Part shown: piece after piece, positions 1-8,831 of the stretch | Layout: every line of letters begins with the position of its first letter | Numbering within the stretch: position 1 is the stretch's first letter | NCBI RefSeq assembly: GCF_013839515.1 | Contig: NZ_JACDNQ010000014.1 | Span: 1 to 64,000, forward strand | Direction: 5' to 3' | Source: Natronomonas salinimetallica | GTDB taxonomy: Archaea > Halobacteriota > Halobacteria > Halobacteriales > Haloarculaceae | Length of the DNA: 64,000 bases | The notes under the pieces: generated by a model | The model's input: the letters and a program-made list of their open reading frames with translations, nothing else | Database searches by the model: none | What the model was told of the DNA's origin: nothing | Made by a program: the position numbers and the translations under genes

Positions 1-96
1 CCCCGTTCGGCAGGCGAGAAGTTGCCAGCGGGGACACGGGACTGGCCCGCTGTCCCGCGCTGGAATCCTCGCGCTTCAGCGCGGGGAGGATGTCAA
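1..96 (+). mobile_element. Right end of an IS1341/TnpB-type element (tnpB lies off the left edge)
   Basis: The first 96 bases hold a GC-rich stem-loop (about 70-88, arms CGCGC and GCGCG) followed by GGGGAGGATGTCAA. That is a right-end signature I recognise from haloarchaeal tnpB-only (IS1341-type) elements, where the end also encodes the omega-RNA scaffold. A second inverted pair, CCCCG and CGGGG, lies further upstream. The transposase gene would be to the left on the plus strand, so only the 3' end is visible. Assignment rests on memory of the signature. Confidence 0.55.
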
Positions 97-110
97 CCGC
101 CGGGTGGATT

Positions 111-146
111 GTTTCGTCGCTCCAGCACGTTTCGTCGCTCCAGCAC
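111..146. repeat. Perfect 18-bp tandem duplication
   Basis: GTTTCGTCGCTCCAGCAC occurs twice head to tail, directly after the IS right end and 30 bases before the first gene. No function is apparent. Confidence 0.9.
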
Positions 147-177
147 GTTTTAGGCCGTCGGGGTCGGATCCGTTGAC

Positions 178-1626
178 ATGAATCGGCTGGTGTTGGGTTA
201 CGATGCGGTCGGAACGTCGTTCGTCGAACGGCTGGCCGACCGCTCTGAGTCCCTTGTCGTCCTCGTCGACGACGACGACCGGGCCGAGTCCCTCCGTGAC
301 GGCGGCATCGATGCCCGGCGGGTCGACGTGGGTAACGTCGAGGACATCCGGACCGTCGCGGGCGATATCGACTCGATCATCGTCGCTCCGGACGACCCCG
401 CGGACCTCCGGACGGCGGTCCGGACGGCCCGGTCGGCGTATCCCTCAGCGTTTCTGATGGTCTGTCTCGGCGACCGGGCGACCGGGAGCGATCGAAGCGC
501 CGTCGCCACGGCGGCCGACCGGGTCGTCGACCTACCGGCCGAAGCGAGCCGTGCGTTTCTCGACCGCGCCGGCGAGGCCGGCATCCGGCCCCGAAAACTC
601 CGGGAGGCGCTCGAGCGGATCGACGGCAGACTCGCCATTCTCGCTCACGACAACCCGGATCCGGACGCCATCGCCTCGGCCGTCGGACTCCGGTGTCTGG
701 CATCGGAGTTCGGCATCGACGCCGAGGCGTGTTATTACGGGGACATCAGCCACCAGGAAAACCGTGCGCTCGTCAACCTCTTCGAGTTCGATCTCCGGGA
801 GCTCTCCCCGGAGGCCGACCTCTCCGAGTTCGACGCCTTCGCGCTCGTCGATCACTCCAGGCCGGGTGTCAACGACGGGCTACCCGAGGAGACGCCGATC
901 GATATCGTCATCGACCACCATCCGCCGAGGGAGCCGGTCCACGCGGGCTTCGTCGACCTTCGGAGCAGCGCCGGGGCGACCTGTACGCTCATCGTCGGAT
1001 ATCTCCGGCATTTCGGGATCGACACGAGCAAAGCGCTCGCGAGCGGCCTCCTGTACGGGATTCGGACGGATACCGACAACTTCTGTCGGGGGGTCTCGAT
1101 CGCCGACTTCGAGGCCGCCGCGGAAATAATCGGGTCGGTCGACAGCGACCGGCTCAGACAGGTCGAGTCCCCGAGCATCTCCTCGGACACACTCGAGACG
1201 GTCGGTAACGCGGTCTCGAACCGGACGATACACGAGGACGTCCTCACGACCTGCGTCGGCCCGATTTCGGATCGGGATACGCTCTCGCAGGCCGCCGACC
1301 GGCTGCTCGATATGGAGGGCGTAACGACGACGCTCGTCTTCGGATACACCGATGACACCGTCTTCATCTCCGCGCGGGCCCGCGGCAGCGAGCGCGACCT
1401 GGGCGAGACCCTCCGCGATGCGTTCAACCAGATCGGCGGGGCCGGCGGACACGCCGACATGGCCGGCGCACAGATCCCGGTCGGTATCCTCACCGAGGGG
1501 ACCGACACCGACGACCGGTGTGACGTGATCACGGACGTGATCACCGATCGGTTCTTCGAGGCGCTCGGGATCACGCCCCAGTACGCGCCGTTCATGTACA
1601 CCGACGGCGATGACGGATTCAGCTAA
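178..1626 (+). CDS. TrkA-N domain fused to DHH-family phosphoesterase
   Basis: A 482-residue cytosolic protein. Residues 1-115 look like a short TrkA-N/Rossmann domain (GYDAVGTSFVERL, then VDDDD). Residues 150-470 are a DHH/DHHA1 phosphoesterase: HDNPDPDAIAS at 157-167, VDHS at 224-227, DHHPP at 246-250 and TDTDNF at 297-302 supply the metal-binding acids and histidines. A glycine-rich GGAGGHADMAG near residue 430 is typical of DHHA1. Relatives include NrnA/RecJ-like nucleases and c-di-nucleotide phosphodiesterases; the substrate here is unknown. The combination is a known haloarchaeal architecture. It is followed by a CBS-domain gene on the same strand. Confidence 0.85.
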   Translation: MNRLVLGYDAVGTSFVERLADRSESLVVLVDDDDRAESLRDGGIDARRVDVGNVEDIRTVAGDIDSIIVAPDDPADLRTAVRTARSAYPSAFLMVCLGDRATGSDRSAVATAADRVVDLPAEASRAFLDRAGEAGIRPRKLREALERIDGRLAILAHDNPDPDAIASAVGLRCLASEFGIDAEACYYGDISHQENRALVNLFEFDLRELSPEADLSEFDAFALVDHSRPGVNDGLPEETPIDIVIDHHPPREPVHAGFVDLRSSAGATCTLIVGYLRHFGIDTSKALASGLLYGIRTDTDNFCRGVSIADFEAAAEIIGSVDSDRLRQVESPSISSDTLETVGNAVSNRTIHEDVLTTCVGPISDRDTLSQAADRLLDMEGVTTTLVFGYTDDTVFISARARGSERDLGETLRDAFNQIGGAGGHADMAGAQIPVGILTEGTDTDDRCDVITDVITDRFFEALGITPQYAPFMYTDGDDGFS

Positions 1627-1771
1627 TACTGTCGGCGAGACAAGGGAAGACGTGTCCACGCGACCGCGGTATCCGTCGTGGAACGGCGTCCGACAGTACG
1701 TGCCGGCGGTCGCCCCCTCGAACCGCTATCGAGTGGTGGGCTTTTTGCCGTTCGACGCCGTCATCTCGACA

Positions 1772-2584
1772 ATGGACGATCGTTCAGACGACACGCCCTA
1801 CGACGGCAAACCAAGGGTGAAAGATTACATGACGCGCGACGTGGACACGGTCTCGCCGGACGACTCCGTGGAAGCGGTCGCAGAGCGGATCGCCGTGAGC
1901 CACGACCACAGCGGGTTTCCGGTGTGTGACGGCCGTCAGGTCGAGGGATTTATCAGCGCCCGCGATCTGCTGCTCGCCGACGAGCGCGACCTCATCTTCA
2001 AGGTGATGACCGACGACATCATCGTCGCCCACCCCGAGATGCGGATCACGGACGCCGCACGCGTCATCCTCCGCTCGGGCATCGAGCGGCTTCCCGTGGT
2101 CGACGACGCCGGAAACCTGGTGGGTATCATCTCCAACGCCGACGTCATTCGGTCGCAGATCGAGCGCGCGACCCCCGAAAAGGTCGGAAAGCTCAAACGC
2201 ACCCTCGAAAGCATCCACGGCGCCGAGGCCGGAGAGGAGCGTCGAACGGTCGAGTTGGCCGCGCTGACGCCGACGCAGACGAAGGTATACACCGACGAAC
2301 TGGAGGGCAGACGCTACGAACTCGAAAACGGACTCGCGGAACCGCTCGTCGTCATCGACAACGCGGGGGAACTCCTCCTGGCCGATGGCCATCACCGCGT
2401 CATGGCGGCCGCCCGACTCGGTATCGAGGAGATGGACGCCTACGTCATCACGCTCGACCGGCGGGTCGAGTTGGGGATGGCCGAAACTGCCCGCAAGAGC
2501 GATCTCGAATCAATCGACGATATCGAGGAGGTCGATTACGGACACCACCCGCTCGTCGAGACGACCGAACGGCTCCAAGAGTAG
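1772..2584 (+). CDS. CBS-pair protein with ParB/sulfiredoxin-like domain
   Basis: The 270-residue reading starts at 1772. An upstream in-frame ATG at 1610 would overlap the previous gene, whereas a TATA-like CTTTTTGCC about 27 bases before 1772 fits a leaderless start. Two CBS domains occupy residues 15-68 (VKDYMTRDVDTV) and 76-130 (GIERLPVVDDAGNLVGIIS), which usually bind adenosyl ligands. Residues 155-235 carry a ParB-like fold with DGHHRVMAAARLG at 205-217. The ParB-like domain suggests NTP-dependent or DNA-associated regulation, but no parA neighbour is present, so a partition role is not supported. Confidence 0.85.
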   Translation: MDDRSDDTPYDGKPRVKDYMTRDVDTVSPDDSVEAVAERIAVSHDHSGFPVCDGRQVEGFISARDLLLADERDLIFKVMTDDIIVAHPEMRITDAARVILRSGIERLPVVDDAGNLVGIISNADVIRSQIERATPEKVGKLKRTLESIHGAEAGEERRTVELAALTPTQTKVYTDELEGRRYELENGLAEPLVVIDNAGELLLADGHHRVMAAARLGIEEMDAYVITLDRRVELGMAETARKSDLESIDDIEEVDYGHHPLVETTERLQE

Positions 2585-2627
2585 CCGACGGCCCCGCTTT
2601 CTCGCTGCGGAGATACGACCGGAAACG

Positions 2628-2984
2628 TCAGAACGTGATGATCTCGTAGTCGTCGTCGACGAGCGTACGGATACTGGGGTGGCCGTCGTACTCGTCGAGC
2701 GTGGTGAGCCCCGACTCCGCGACGGCATCCGAAACGCCGAACGCGCCGGAGCAGTAGTCACACACCACGGCATCGTCTCTGACCGCCTGGTACAGCCCGT
2801 GGTAGTCGCTCTCCTCGTCTTCGAGCTCCGGTATCCACTGGGTTCCCGCCCCATCGAAGATCAACGTGAACTCGTCACCGTCGGTTTCGGCGAACTCCTT
2901 TGCCGCCTCGAGCGCGTTCGCCACGCGGCCATAATCGGAATGTGATTCGTTACCGGCAAGAACTACGATTGCTGCCTTTGCCAT
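2628..2984 (-). CDS. DsrE/DsrF-like family protein
   Basis: A 118-residue soluble protein with a DsrE-like alpha/beta fold: an N-terminal strand AAIVVLAG, a central VVCDYCSGAFGVSDAV, and a C-terminal TLVDDDYEIITF. The CDYC cysteines could be the sulfur-relay residues seen in DsrE/TusD relatives. On its strand, a TTTAATAC box about 28 bases before the ATG and a second TTTATAAA box lie in 2992-3019, giving a clear promoter. No partner sulfur genes adjoin it. The nearest sulfur locus in the window is at 36.6 kb. Confidence 0.75.
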   Translation of the reverse strand: MAKAAIVVLAGNESHSDYGRVANALEAAKEFAETDGDEFTLIFDGAGTQWIPELEDEESDYHGLYQAVRDDAVVCDYCSGAFGVSDAVAESGLTTLDEYDGHPSIRTLVDDDYEIITF

Positions 2985-3093
2985 CGTGAACGTTTATAAA
3001 TCGCGTACGTATTAAACGCACCCGCGGACGTGTGTCGACGGCACCGAGCCGACACGGACGAACCCCCGGTATACAAAGCGGTAGCCGGCGGTC

Positions 3094-3357
3094 TCAGGCG
3101 TCGACGTACCGCCGCGAGACGAACACGACCAAAGCCAACAGGACGCCGAGCACGACGCCGACGAGTGTCATTCCGTAGGCGGCGAGGCCGACCGGCGTCG
3201 GTTGGAACGTCACGAGTCCGAGAAACGAGACCGCTTCGAGATCACGGAGCCCGATACTGCCGATGGCAGCGCCCATAAAGCCCGTGACTCCCACGACGAT
3301 CACGTACAGGACGACGATGATGCGCTCGCCGCTGACGCCGGTTTCACCCTCGCTCAC
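3094..3357 (-). CDS. Two-TM membrane protein, DUF7520-like
   Basis: Read from a GTG at 3357, giving 87 residues with two hydrophobic spans (IIVVLYVIVVGVTGFMGA and VGVVLGVLLALVVFVSRRY). The longer reading from 3525 has no membrane character in its extra residues. An AACAAAAGG box lies about 25-30 bases upstream of the GTG. It resembles the small haloarchaeal DUF7520 membrane proteins that sit beside cytochrome oxidase genes. Its function is unknown. Confidence 0.65.
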   Translation of the reverse strand: MSEGETGVSGERIIVVLYVIVVGVTGFMGAAIGSIGLRDLEAVSFLGLVTFQPTPVGLAAYGMTLVGVVLGVLLALVVFVSRRYVDA

Positions 3358-3533
3358 GGGAGCGAATACGGCTACCGTCCGAATGAGCCTTTTGTTTCCG
3401 CGGTAGGGCCGGGCACTCGTGACGGCGATGCTGACGGAGTTCGGCCGGCCGGGAGACGCCACGCGGCCGGGTCCGCGTCGACGCGTGAACGCCACTGTGA
3501 AACGCTTTTGAGACGCCCAGCCCAAACACTGGT

Positions 3534-3647
3534 ATGTCCGAAAAACGCCGCCAGTTCACGGAAAAGGAGTATCTCCTTCTCGTCCTCGTCGCTGTCTCCG
3601 TGCTCATGGCCCTGACGGCGCTCGTGTTGGTCGTCAGCTCTACGTGA
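3534..3647 (+). CDS. 37-residue single-span membrane miniprotein
   Basis: The short frame begins MSEKRRQFTEKEYLLL and continues as one hydrophobic helix to the end (…LVVSST). A CGCTTTTG box lies about 30 bases before the ATG. The charged N-terminus plus single helix is the layout of accessory subunits of respiratory complexes. It is convergent with coxA and divergent from the DUF7520-like gene. It is too short for confident family assignment; coding is inferred from promoter position, acidic codon use and the clean helix. Confidence 0.5.
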   Translation: MSEKRRQFTEKEYLLLVLVAVSVLMALTALVLVVSST

Positions 3648-3708
3648 ACGATCCACGCCTCGTGGTCGAAACGCCAATCGGAAAAAAATAAACCGTTCGG
3701 CCGCGGCG

Positions 3709-5505
3709 TCACTCGTCGCCGAGTGTCTCGCCGCCGTCCGTTGCGACCTCGCCGTCGATTTCTGTCTCGCCGCCGTCCGTCGCCGCGAGCTGTTGTTCGA
3801 ACCACGCGAACTCGCGACCGTGGAGGCCGTACTCCTTGGTGTCCCAGGGATCCGGGTCGGTGACCTCACCGCCTTTCTTCCAGGACCAGACGATGTTGAC
3901 GAGCCAAAGCACCGTTCCGACGGTGATGATGAGCGCACCGACGGTCATCGCCTGATGGAGGAGCGTGATCTCCGCAAGCGGTGCGAGGCTCGGATTGAAT
4001 TCGTAGGTCGCATACCGCCGCGGCATCTCGAAGTAGCCCGCGAGCAACATCGCAAAGAAGGTGATGTTGACGCCGATCATCGAAAGCCAAAAGTGTGCTT
4101 TCGCGAGCGTCCGGTTGTACATCCGGCCGGTGACGATGGGGAACCAGTAGTAGATCGCCCCGAACCCGGCGAAGGCGATCATTCCCATCACGACGTAATG
4201 GAAGTGCCCGACGACGTAGTACGTCTCGTGAAGCAGGTAATTAACCGGAACCGACGCCAAGAAGACGCCGGTGATCCCGCCAAGCACGAAGTTCGAGATG
4301 AACCCGATACAGAACAGCATCGGCGTGGTCAGCCGGACGTTCCCGTTCCACAGCGTCGTGATCCAGTTGAACGTCTTCACCGCCGAAGGGATGGCGATAG
4401 CGAGCGAGGTTGCCATGAACGATGCTCGGATCCGGGGATCGATCCCGCTCCCGAACATGTGGTGTGCCCACACGCCGAACGAGAGCACGCCGATCGCGAG
4501 CGTCGAGTAGACGACGAACTTGAAACCGAAGAGCTTCCGGCCGGCGAACTTCGGTAGGATCCACGAGACCAGCCCCATCATCGGCAACACGAGGATGTAC
4601 ACCTCCGGATGGCCGAAGAACCAAAAGAGGTGTTGCCACAGGATCGGGCCACCACCTTCGACCGCGAAGAAGGTCGTCCCGAAGTTGCGATCCAAGAGCA
4701 ACATGATCAACGCGCTCCCGAGGAGCGGGAACGCAAACAGGATGATCCCCGACTGGGTGAGGATCGTCCAACTGAATATATCGAGATTCGCCCAGGAGAC
4801 GTCGTCGCCCCGCTCGGTGAAGATGGTCGCGATGAAGTTGATCGCCCCCATCGTCGCCGAGACACCCGTCAGATGGAGTCCGAGGAGCATGAGGTCGACG
4901 CCGGGGTTGACCTGCTCGACCGACAGCGGCGTGTACATCGTCCAGGACGTCTCGGCCGGGCCGATAGCGAGATCGAGCGGGATGGTGAAGAACCCGGCCC
5001 AGATGAGAAGTGCGCCCGGCGGCAGAAGCCAAAAGGCGATGGCGTTGATCCGCGGGAAGGCCATGTCGTCCGCGCCGATGAGAAGCGGGACGAAATAGTT
5101 CGCGAAGGCCGCGATGATCGGCGTCCCGAAGAGGAACAACATCGTGATCCCGTGGCTCGTCAAGAGCGCGTTGTACATGTTCGGGCTGATATACGTCGAC
5201 GCCGCGGTGAACAGTTCGATCCGCATGATCAGGACGGCGACGCCACCCCACAGGAACGCGATGACACCGTAGGTCCCATACAGGATCCCGATGTCCTTGT
5301 GATCGACCGTCGTTAACCAACGAACGATGCCAGAGGGTTTGTGCGCGTGTGAGCCGCCGTGTGCGTGTCCGCCGTCGGTCGCGAGCCGTTTGCCGCCGAC
5401 GAACGGGAGCCGTGTACGCCAGTTCTTTACGCTGGCAACGAAGCCGAACGCGAGGACGAAAAGCCCACCCACGAGGGCCGTCAGCGCGAGCTGTTCTGGT
5501 GGCAT
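3709..5505 (-). CDS. coxA: Cytochrome c oxidase subunit I (aa3-type)
   Basis: The catalytic subunit of a heme-copper oxidase, 598 residues. The core begins WLTTVDHKDIG. Ligand motifs are visible: SHGITMLFLFG (low-spin heme His), GHPEVYI (CuB His and the cross-linked Tyr), WAHHMF (CuB His pair) and GHFHYVVMG (heme ligands). GHPEVYI marks the A family. About 65 extra residues precede the core, including one more membrane span (MPPEQLALTALVGGLFVLAFGF). The acidic tail repeats ATDGGET. A TTCTTTAGG box lies about 35 bases upstream of the ATG. The oxidase genes coxC and coxB follow upstream on the same strand, split by insertion elements. Confidence 0.97.
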   Translation of the reverse strand: MPPEQLALTALVGGLFVLAFGFVASVKNWRTRLPFVGGKRLATDGGHAHGGSHAHKPSGIVRWLTTVDHKDIGILYGTYGVIAFLWGGVAVLIMRIELFTAASTYISPNMYNALLTSHGITMLFLFGTPIIAAFANYFVPLLIGADDMAFPRINAIAFWLLPPGALLIWAGFFTIPLDLAIGPAETSWTMYTPLSVEQVNPGVDLMLLGLHLTGVSATMGAINFIATIFTERGDDVSWANLDIFSWTILTQSGIILFAFPLLGSALIMLLLDRNFGTTFFAVEGGGPILWQHLFWFFGHPEVYILVLPMMGLVSWILPKFAGRKLFGFKFVVYSTLAIGVLSFGVWAHHMFGSGIDPRIRASFMATSLAIAIPSAVKTFNWITTLWNGNVRLTTPMLFCIGFISNFVLGGITGVFLASVPVNYLLHETYYVVGHFHYVVMGMIAFAGFGAIYYWFPIVTGRMYNRTLAKAHFWLSMIGVNITFFAMLLAGYFEMPRRYATYEFNPSLAPLAEITLLHQAMTVGALIITVGTVLWLVNIVWSWKKGGEVTDPDPWDTKEYGLHGREFAWFEQQLAATDGGETEIDGEVATDGGETLGDE

Positions 5506-5620
5506 GTGTGTCTACCGAATGTGTGGGCTTACTCCTAAAGAAGGTTTGTGTTATCGGGTGATTTCCGCGGCGGCGGGTCGTATCAAGTGTGTCTTCGATC
5601 GCCTCCGAGGGCCGCTCCGG

Positions 5621-5920
5621 CTACTCGTCGCCCCCCGAGATACCGGCGGCTTCGGCGTCCGCTCGGGAGTATCCCGGAGGGGTCTGTTCGTCGGCCTCGC
5701 TCTCGGCAGCCGAGATCGCTTTGCCGGAGTAGTATGTCAAAATCGCGAGCGCCACGCCGATGAGGGCCATGAGACTCATCTGGACGAGAAAGACCACCGA
5801 ATCGGCGGGAAACGGCGCGACCAGGGCGTATAGCCCGATAAAGAACAAAAGCACCGTGAGCGGGATGACGTTGACCGAGAGGTCCAACAGCGTTTCGCGG
5901 TCGAATGAGCGCTCGTTCAT
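5621..5920 (-). CDS. Small membrane protein, DUF6684-like
   Basis: A 99-residue protein with three hydrophobic stretches after MNERSFDRETLLDLSVNVIP, and a charged C-terminus (ESEADEQTPPGYSRADAEAAG). The N-terminal FDRETLLDL signature matches haloarchaeal DUF6684 proteins, which occur in cytochrome oxidase loci. It lies between coxA and coxC on the same strand, so a role as an accessory or assembly subunit of the oxidase is a reasonable inference. Confidence 0.7.
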   Translation of the reverse strand: MNERSFDRETLLDLSVNVIPLTVLLFFIGLYALVAPFPADSVVFLVQMSLMALIGVALAILTYYSGKAISAAESEADEQTPPGYSRADAEAAGISGGDE

Positions 5921-5978
5921 GCCTGCCGTGTTTGAACGCCCCCAATAAGACGTTATTGGTCGAACGTACGGCCGTGGA

Positions 5979-6377
5979 TCACCGAGTCACCACCCGCGGA
6001 ACGACGATCCCGGATACCGAGACGATACCCCCGGCCGCGGCGATCGTGAGGCCCCGCTGGAGGACGCTGTCGGCGGCGGCCGCAGCACCGACCGACGCCG
6101 AGAAGCCGCCGTCGACACGCAGCGACACGACCAACAGCCCGAGAACGACCAGGGCCGCCCCGAGACTGACGAGCAACCGCCACGGGGAGACGACGTAGCC
6201 CGCCTCGTTGACGATGCCCGAAACGCTGGCGACGAAGAGGACGAGTCCCACGATCGAGGCCGCATAGACGTTGAACAGGATCCCGAGTTCGCTGAGCACC
6301 AAGCCGAGGACGACGACGATCGGCCACGGGCTCGTCTTGTCGTAGCGGTCGTTCGTCCGTTGGGGCTCAGTTCCCAT
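5979..6377 (-). CDS. Four-TM protein of the oxidase locus, DUF7541-like
   Basis: The start at 6377 (MGTEPQRTNDRYDKTSPWP) gives 132 residues. Longer upstream frames overlap coxC and look non-coding. Four hydrophobic segments alternate with short loops (IVVVLGLVLSELGILF, SIVGLVLFVASVSGIV, LLVSLGAALVVLGLLVVSL, GLTIAAAGGIVSVSGIVV). Position directly downstream of coxC and the N-terminal motif resemble the DUF7541 family of cytochrome oxidase-associated membrane proteins. Biochemical function is unknown. Confidence 0.65.
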   Translation of the reverse strand: MGTEPQRTNDRYDKTSPWPIVVVLGLVLSELGILFNVYAASIVGLVLFVASVSGIVNEAGYVVSPWRLLVSLGAALVVLGLLVVSLRVDGGFSASVGAAAAADSVLQRGLTIAAAGGIVSVSGIVVPRVVTR

Positions 6378-6484
6378 ATCCGTACGTCGTGATGACGGGT
6401 AAAAGACGCGTCGGTTGCTCGATGCGTCCGGAGACGCATCGGCCATTCGAGACGAATGCCGGCCGGGAACGCGAGTCGACGGTA

Positions 6485-7351
6485 TCAGACGATCGCGCCG
6501 GCGTACAACACGACGACCAAGAACACCCAGACGACGTCGACGAAGTGCCAATACATCGAGACGGTGCTGATCGAGACGTGCTTCTCGGGCGAGTAGTGGC
6601 CGTACAGCGCCCGGACGAAGACGATCGCGAGCAACACGGCACCCAACGCCACGTGGAGGCCGTGGAGCCCGGTCAGGCCGTAGAAGGCCGTCCCGTACGC
6701 CCCGTCGGTGATTCCGAAGCCGTAGTGGAAAATGAACTCATAGTACTCGTAGACCTGCCCGGCCAAGAAGACGAGTCCGAGCCCGAACGTCGTTCCGAGC
6801 AGTCGGACGAACCGCTTCCGGTCGCCCTTCAACAGCGCGTGGTGGGCATAGTGCATCGTCACCGAACTCGCGATCAAGACCAGCGTGTTCGCGATCACGA
6901 GCGTACTCAGGACCTCCCCCTCCGTGACGATCGCCGGAAGGTTCTCCCACGCGCCGGCGCGGACGAAGAAATAATAAACGAAGCCGCCGCCGAACGTCGC
7001 GACCTCGGTCCCGAGGAACAAAAGCATCGTCAGTTTCAACGGGAAGCCGTAACTGTCGGCCTCTCCCTCCCAGAAATCGACGATGAACGCGTGATACAGC
7101 CAGCCGTACAGTCCCGTGAGGAACGCGACGGTACTCAACACGAAGACCAGGGGGCCGATCATGGGGTTGAGCATCGGTTCCGTCCCACGGCCGAGAATGA
7201 ACAGCGCGGCACCGACGTAGAACCCCCCCCCACCGAGGGCCGCGATGAACGGCCACCACGATGCTTCCCCGAATCCTTTCGGCCAGTCCTCGACGGCCGG
7301 TAGGTGATGGCTGTCGCCGTGACCGTGGCCGTCGTCAGTCTCTACGCTCAT
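6485..7351 (-). CDS. coxC: Cytochrome c oxidase subunit III
   Basis: A 288-residue integral membrane protein of the oxidase. It has a His-rich N-terminus, seven hydrophobic spans, and the subunit III signatures FFVRAGAWENLP, MHYAHHALL and TGLHGLHVALGAVLL near the C-terminus, followed by the terminal VDVVWVFLVVVLY. A GGGTTTTTGTT box at about 7370-7382 is 25 bases before the ATG and indicates its own leaderless promoter. The right end of the outer insertion element stops at 7386, immediately beside this promoter. Confidence 0.95.
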   Translation of the reverse strand: MSVETDDGHGHGDSHHLPAVEDWPKGFGEASWWPFIAALGGGGFYVGAALFILGRGTEPMLNPMIGPLVFVLSTVAFLTGLYGWLYHAFIVDFWEGEADSYGFPLKLTMLLFLGTEVATFGGGFVYYFFVRAGAWENLPAIVTEGEVLSTLVIANTLVLIASSVTMHYAHHALLKGDRKRFVRLLGTTFGLGLVFLAGQVYEYYEFIFHYGFGITDGAYGTAFYGLTGLHGLHVALGAVLLAIVFVRALYGHYSPEKHVSISTVSMYWHFVDVVWVFLVVVLYAGAIV

Positions 7352-7385
7352 ACCCGTTGGTACGGGTGCAGGAACAAAAACCCAC

Positions 7386-7460
7386 GTGAACTACCCCGCC
7401 CTACTCAGCAACGCTTCGCGTTGCTTCCTTGAGGGCGGGGCTTCCTGCTTCCACGACGTT
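7386..7460 (-). ncRNA. Candidate omega-RNA scaffold / right end of outer element
   Basis: On the minus strand the segment folds as CCCCGCCCT…AGGGCGGGG around an inner hairpin GCAACGCGAAGCGTTGC, and ends in GTAGTTCAC. In TnpB systems the RNA spanning the 3' end of tnpB and the right end guides the nuclease, with flanking DNA as the guide. Here the flank is the coxC promoter. Expression is inferred, not shown. Confidence 0.4.
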
Positions 7461-7461
7461 G

Positions 7462-8249
7462 TCAGACGTAGTCTGACAGCCTGTCGAGGTTCCCTCGACA
7501 AACGCGACTTGCATCCACGACGATGGACGATGAATCGCCACCGTCAGTAGACACAGCGGTCGCAGCCTCCACAGGCGTTAACGAATCGCTCTGTGATTCG
7601 TTCGCACACCAGAAATCTTCGATTTCTGGGGACGTTGCTTCGGAGTGAACCACTCCTAGTTTGTCGAGTCCCCTGTTGAGGACATTGAGAGCCGCGTTCC
7701 AATCTCTATCAAGTTCGAACCCACATGTCGGGCACGAATGCTCGCGCACCCACAACGGCTTGCGCGTTTCAACGCCACACGACGCGCATTCCTTGGTCGT
7801 CCCGCGCGGGTCAACCTGCACGACGTGACATCCGTTCTTCTCACCGTGATGTTCAAGAATCGTGATGAAGTCGCGCCAGCCAACCTCGGCCTTGTTCCGC
7901 GCGTTCTCCGAGGATTCGAGCATCCCTTTCACGTTGAGGTTTTCGACGAACACGGCGTCGTACTCCGTGGTGTAGAAGTGCGCGAGTTTGTGCTTGAAGT
8001 CGTGCTTCTTGTTCGACATCTGCGCGTGAACCTTCGCTACACATCGTCGTTGTTTCTCCCAGTTGTTCGACTCATATTCCTTCCGCGAAAGCGAGCGTTG
8101 CTCGCGTTCGAGTCGTTTTCGCTCGTCGGACAAGTCAAGTCTCCCGACAGAACGTCCATCCGAGTCGTGGATGAAGCTGAGGACGCCGAGGTCAAGCCCT
8201 ACTGTATCATCTGGGTCGATGTCTTCGACGGCGGGTTTATCTTCTAACA
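7462..8249 (-). pseudogene. C-terminal half of interrupted TnpB (outer element)
   Basis: The fragment encodes the RuvC-like nuclease half of TnpB: DTVGLDLGVLSF (first Asp), VFVENLNVKGM (Glu), a zinc ribbon CASCG…CPTCG, and DRDWNAALN (last Asp). The N-terminal half is at 10141-10696. Joining base 10141 to base 8249 on the minus strand gives 1344 bases, exactly 448 codons, reading ETETPVLEDKPAVEDIDP across the junction, so the break is purely the inserted element. The catalytic residues are intact, so inactivation is recent. Confidence 0.9.
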
Positions 8250-8408
8250 GGCGCAATACCCCTTCCTCAAGGAGCGAGCGAAGCGAGCGAGTAGGGAGAG
8301 GATACGCGCCGTAAGCTCTGACCGTCATAGGGTGTCGTGCAAAACAGGGTATCCAAACGAAACACTAATGCCATTTGGGTGCGGAGATTGGAGTGTAGAC
8401 AAAGGCCA

Positions 8409-8831
8409 ATGGTGTACGACCTCGACAAAAGTTCCCACTCCGTGTACGCCTTGAACTACCACCTCGTTTTGGTAGTCAAATACAGGAGAGACGTGTTCAC
8501 GGAGGAGATGAAGAACTTCATGCGAGGTGCCGTTGAAGGCTTCACAGAAAACTACGGCGTCGAAATCGAACGCTTCGAAGCCGACGGCGACCACGTACAC
8601 ATTCTGTTCAATGCCAAGCCGAGTACTGACCTAACCAAGTTCATCAACACCCTCAAAGGGAGTACCGCCCGACGGATTCGCAACGAGTACCACGACGAGA
8701 TCACGGACAAACTCTGGGGTGATTCGTTTTGGACAGACTCGTACTGTCTCATCTCCACTGGGCAAGTGTCGCTTGATACGCTCATCGAATATGTCGAGAA
8801 CCAACGCGAGGAACCCCCGGACGACCGATGA
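8409..8831 (+). CDS. tnpA: IS200-type Y1 HUH transposase TnpA
   Basis: A 140-residue single-strand DNA transposase, started at MVYDLDKSSHSVYALNYHL because upstream residues from 8337 lie in the left end and are not conserved in character. The metal-binding HUH motif is HVHILF, and the nucleophile is probably the Tyr of LIEYVENQ near the C-terminus. GDSFWTDSYCLISTGQ is a family signature. It overlaps tnpB by four bases (ATGA), so the two are translationally coupled. It appears full length and active. Confidence 0.93.
   Translation: MVYDLDKSSHSVYALNYHLVLVVKYRRDVFTEEMKNFMRGAVEGFTENYGVEIERFEADGDHVHILFNAKPSTDLTKFINTLKGSTARRIRNEYHDEITDKLWGDSFWTDSYCLISTGQVSLDTLIEYVENQREEPPDDR

Noticed and set aside
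1772-2584. ParB-like partition function for the CBS protein
   Set aside because: There is no parA, no parS-like repeat and no replication origin nearby; the domain alone does not show partition.
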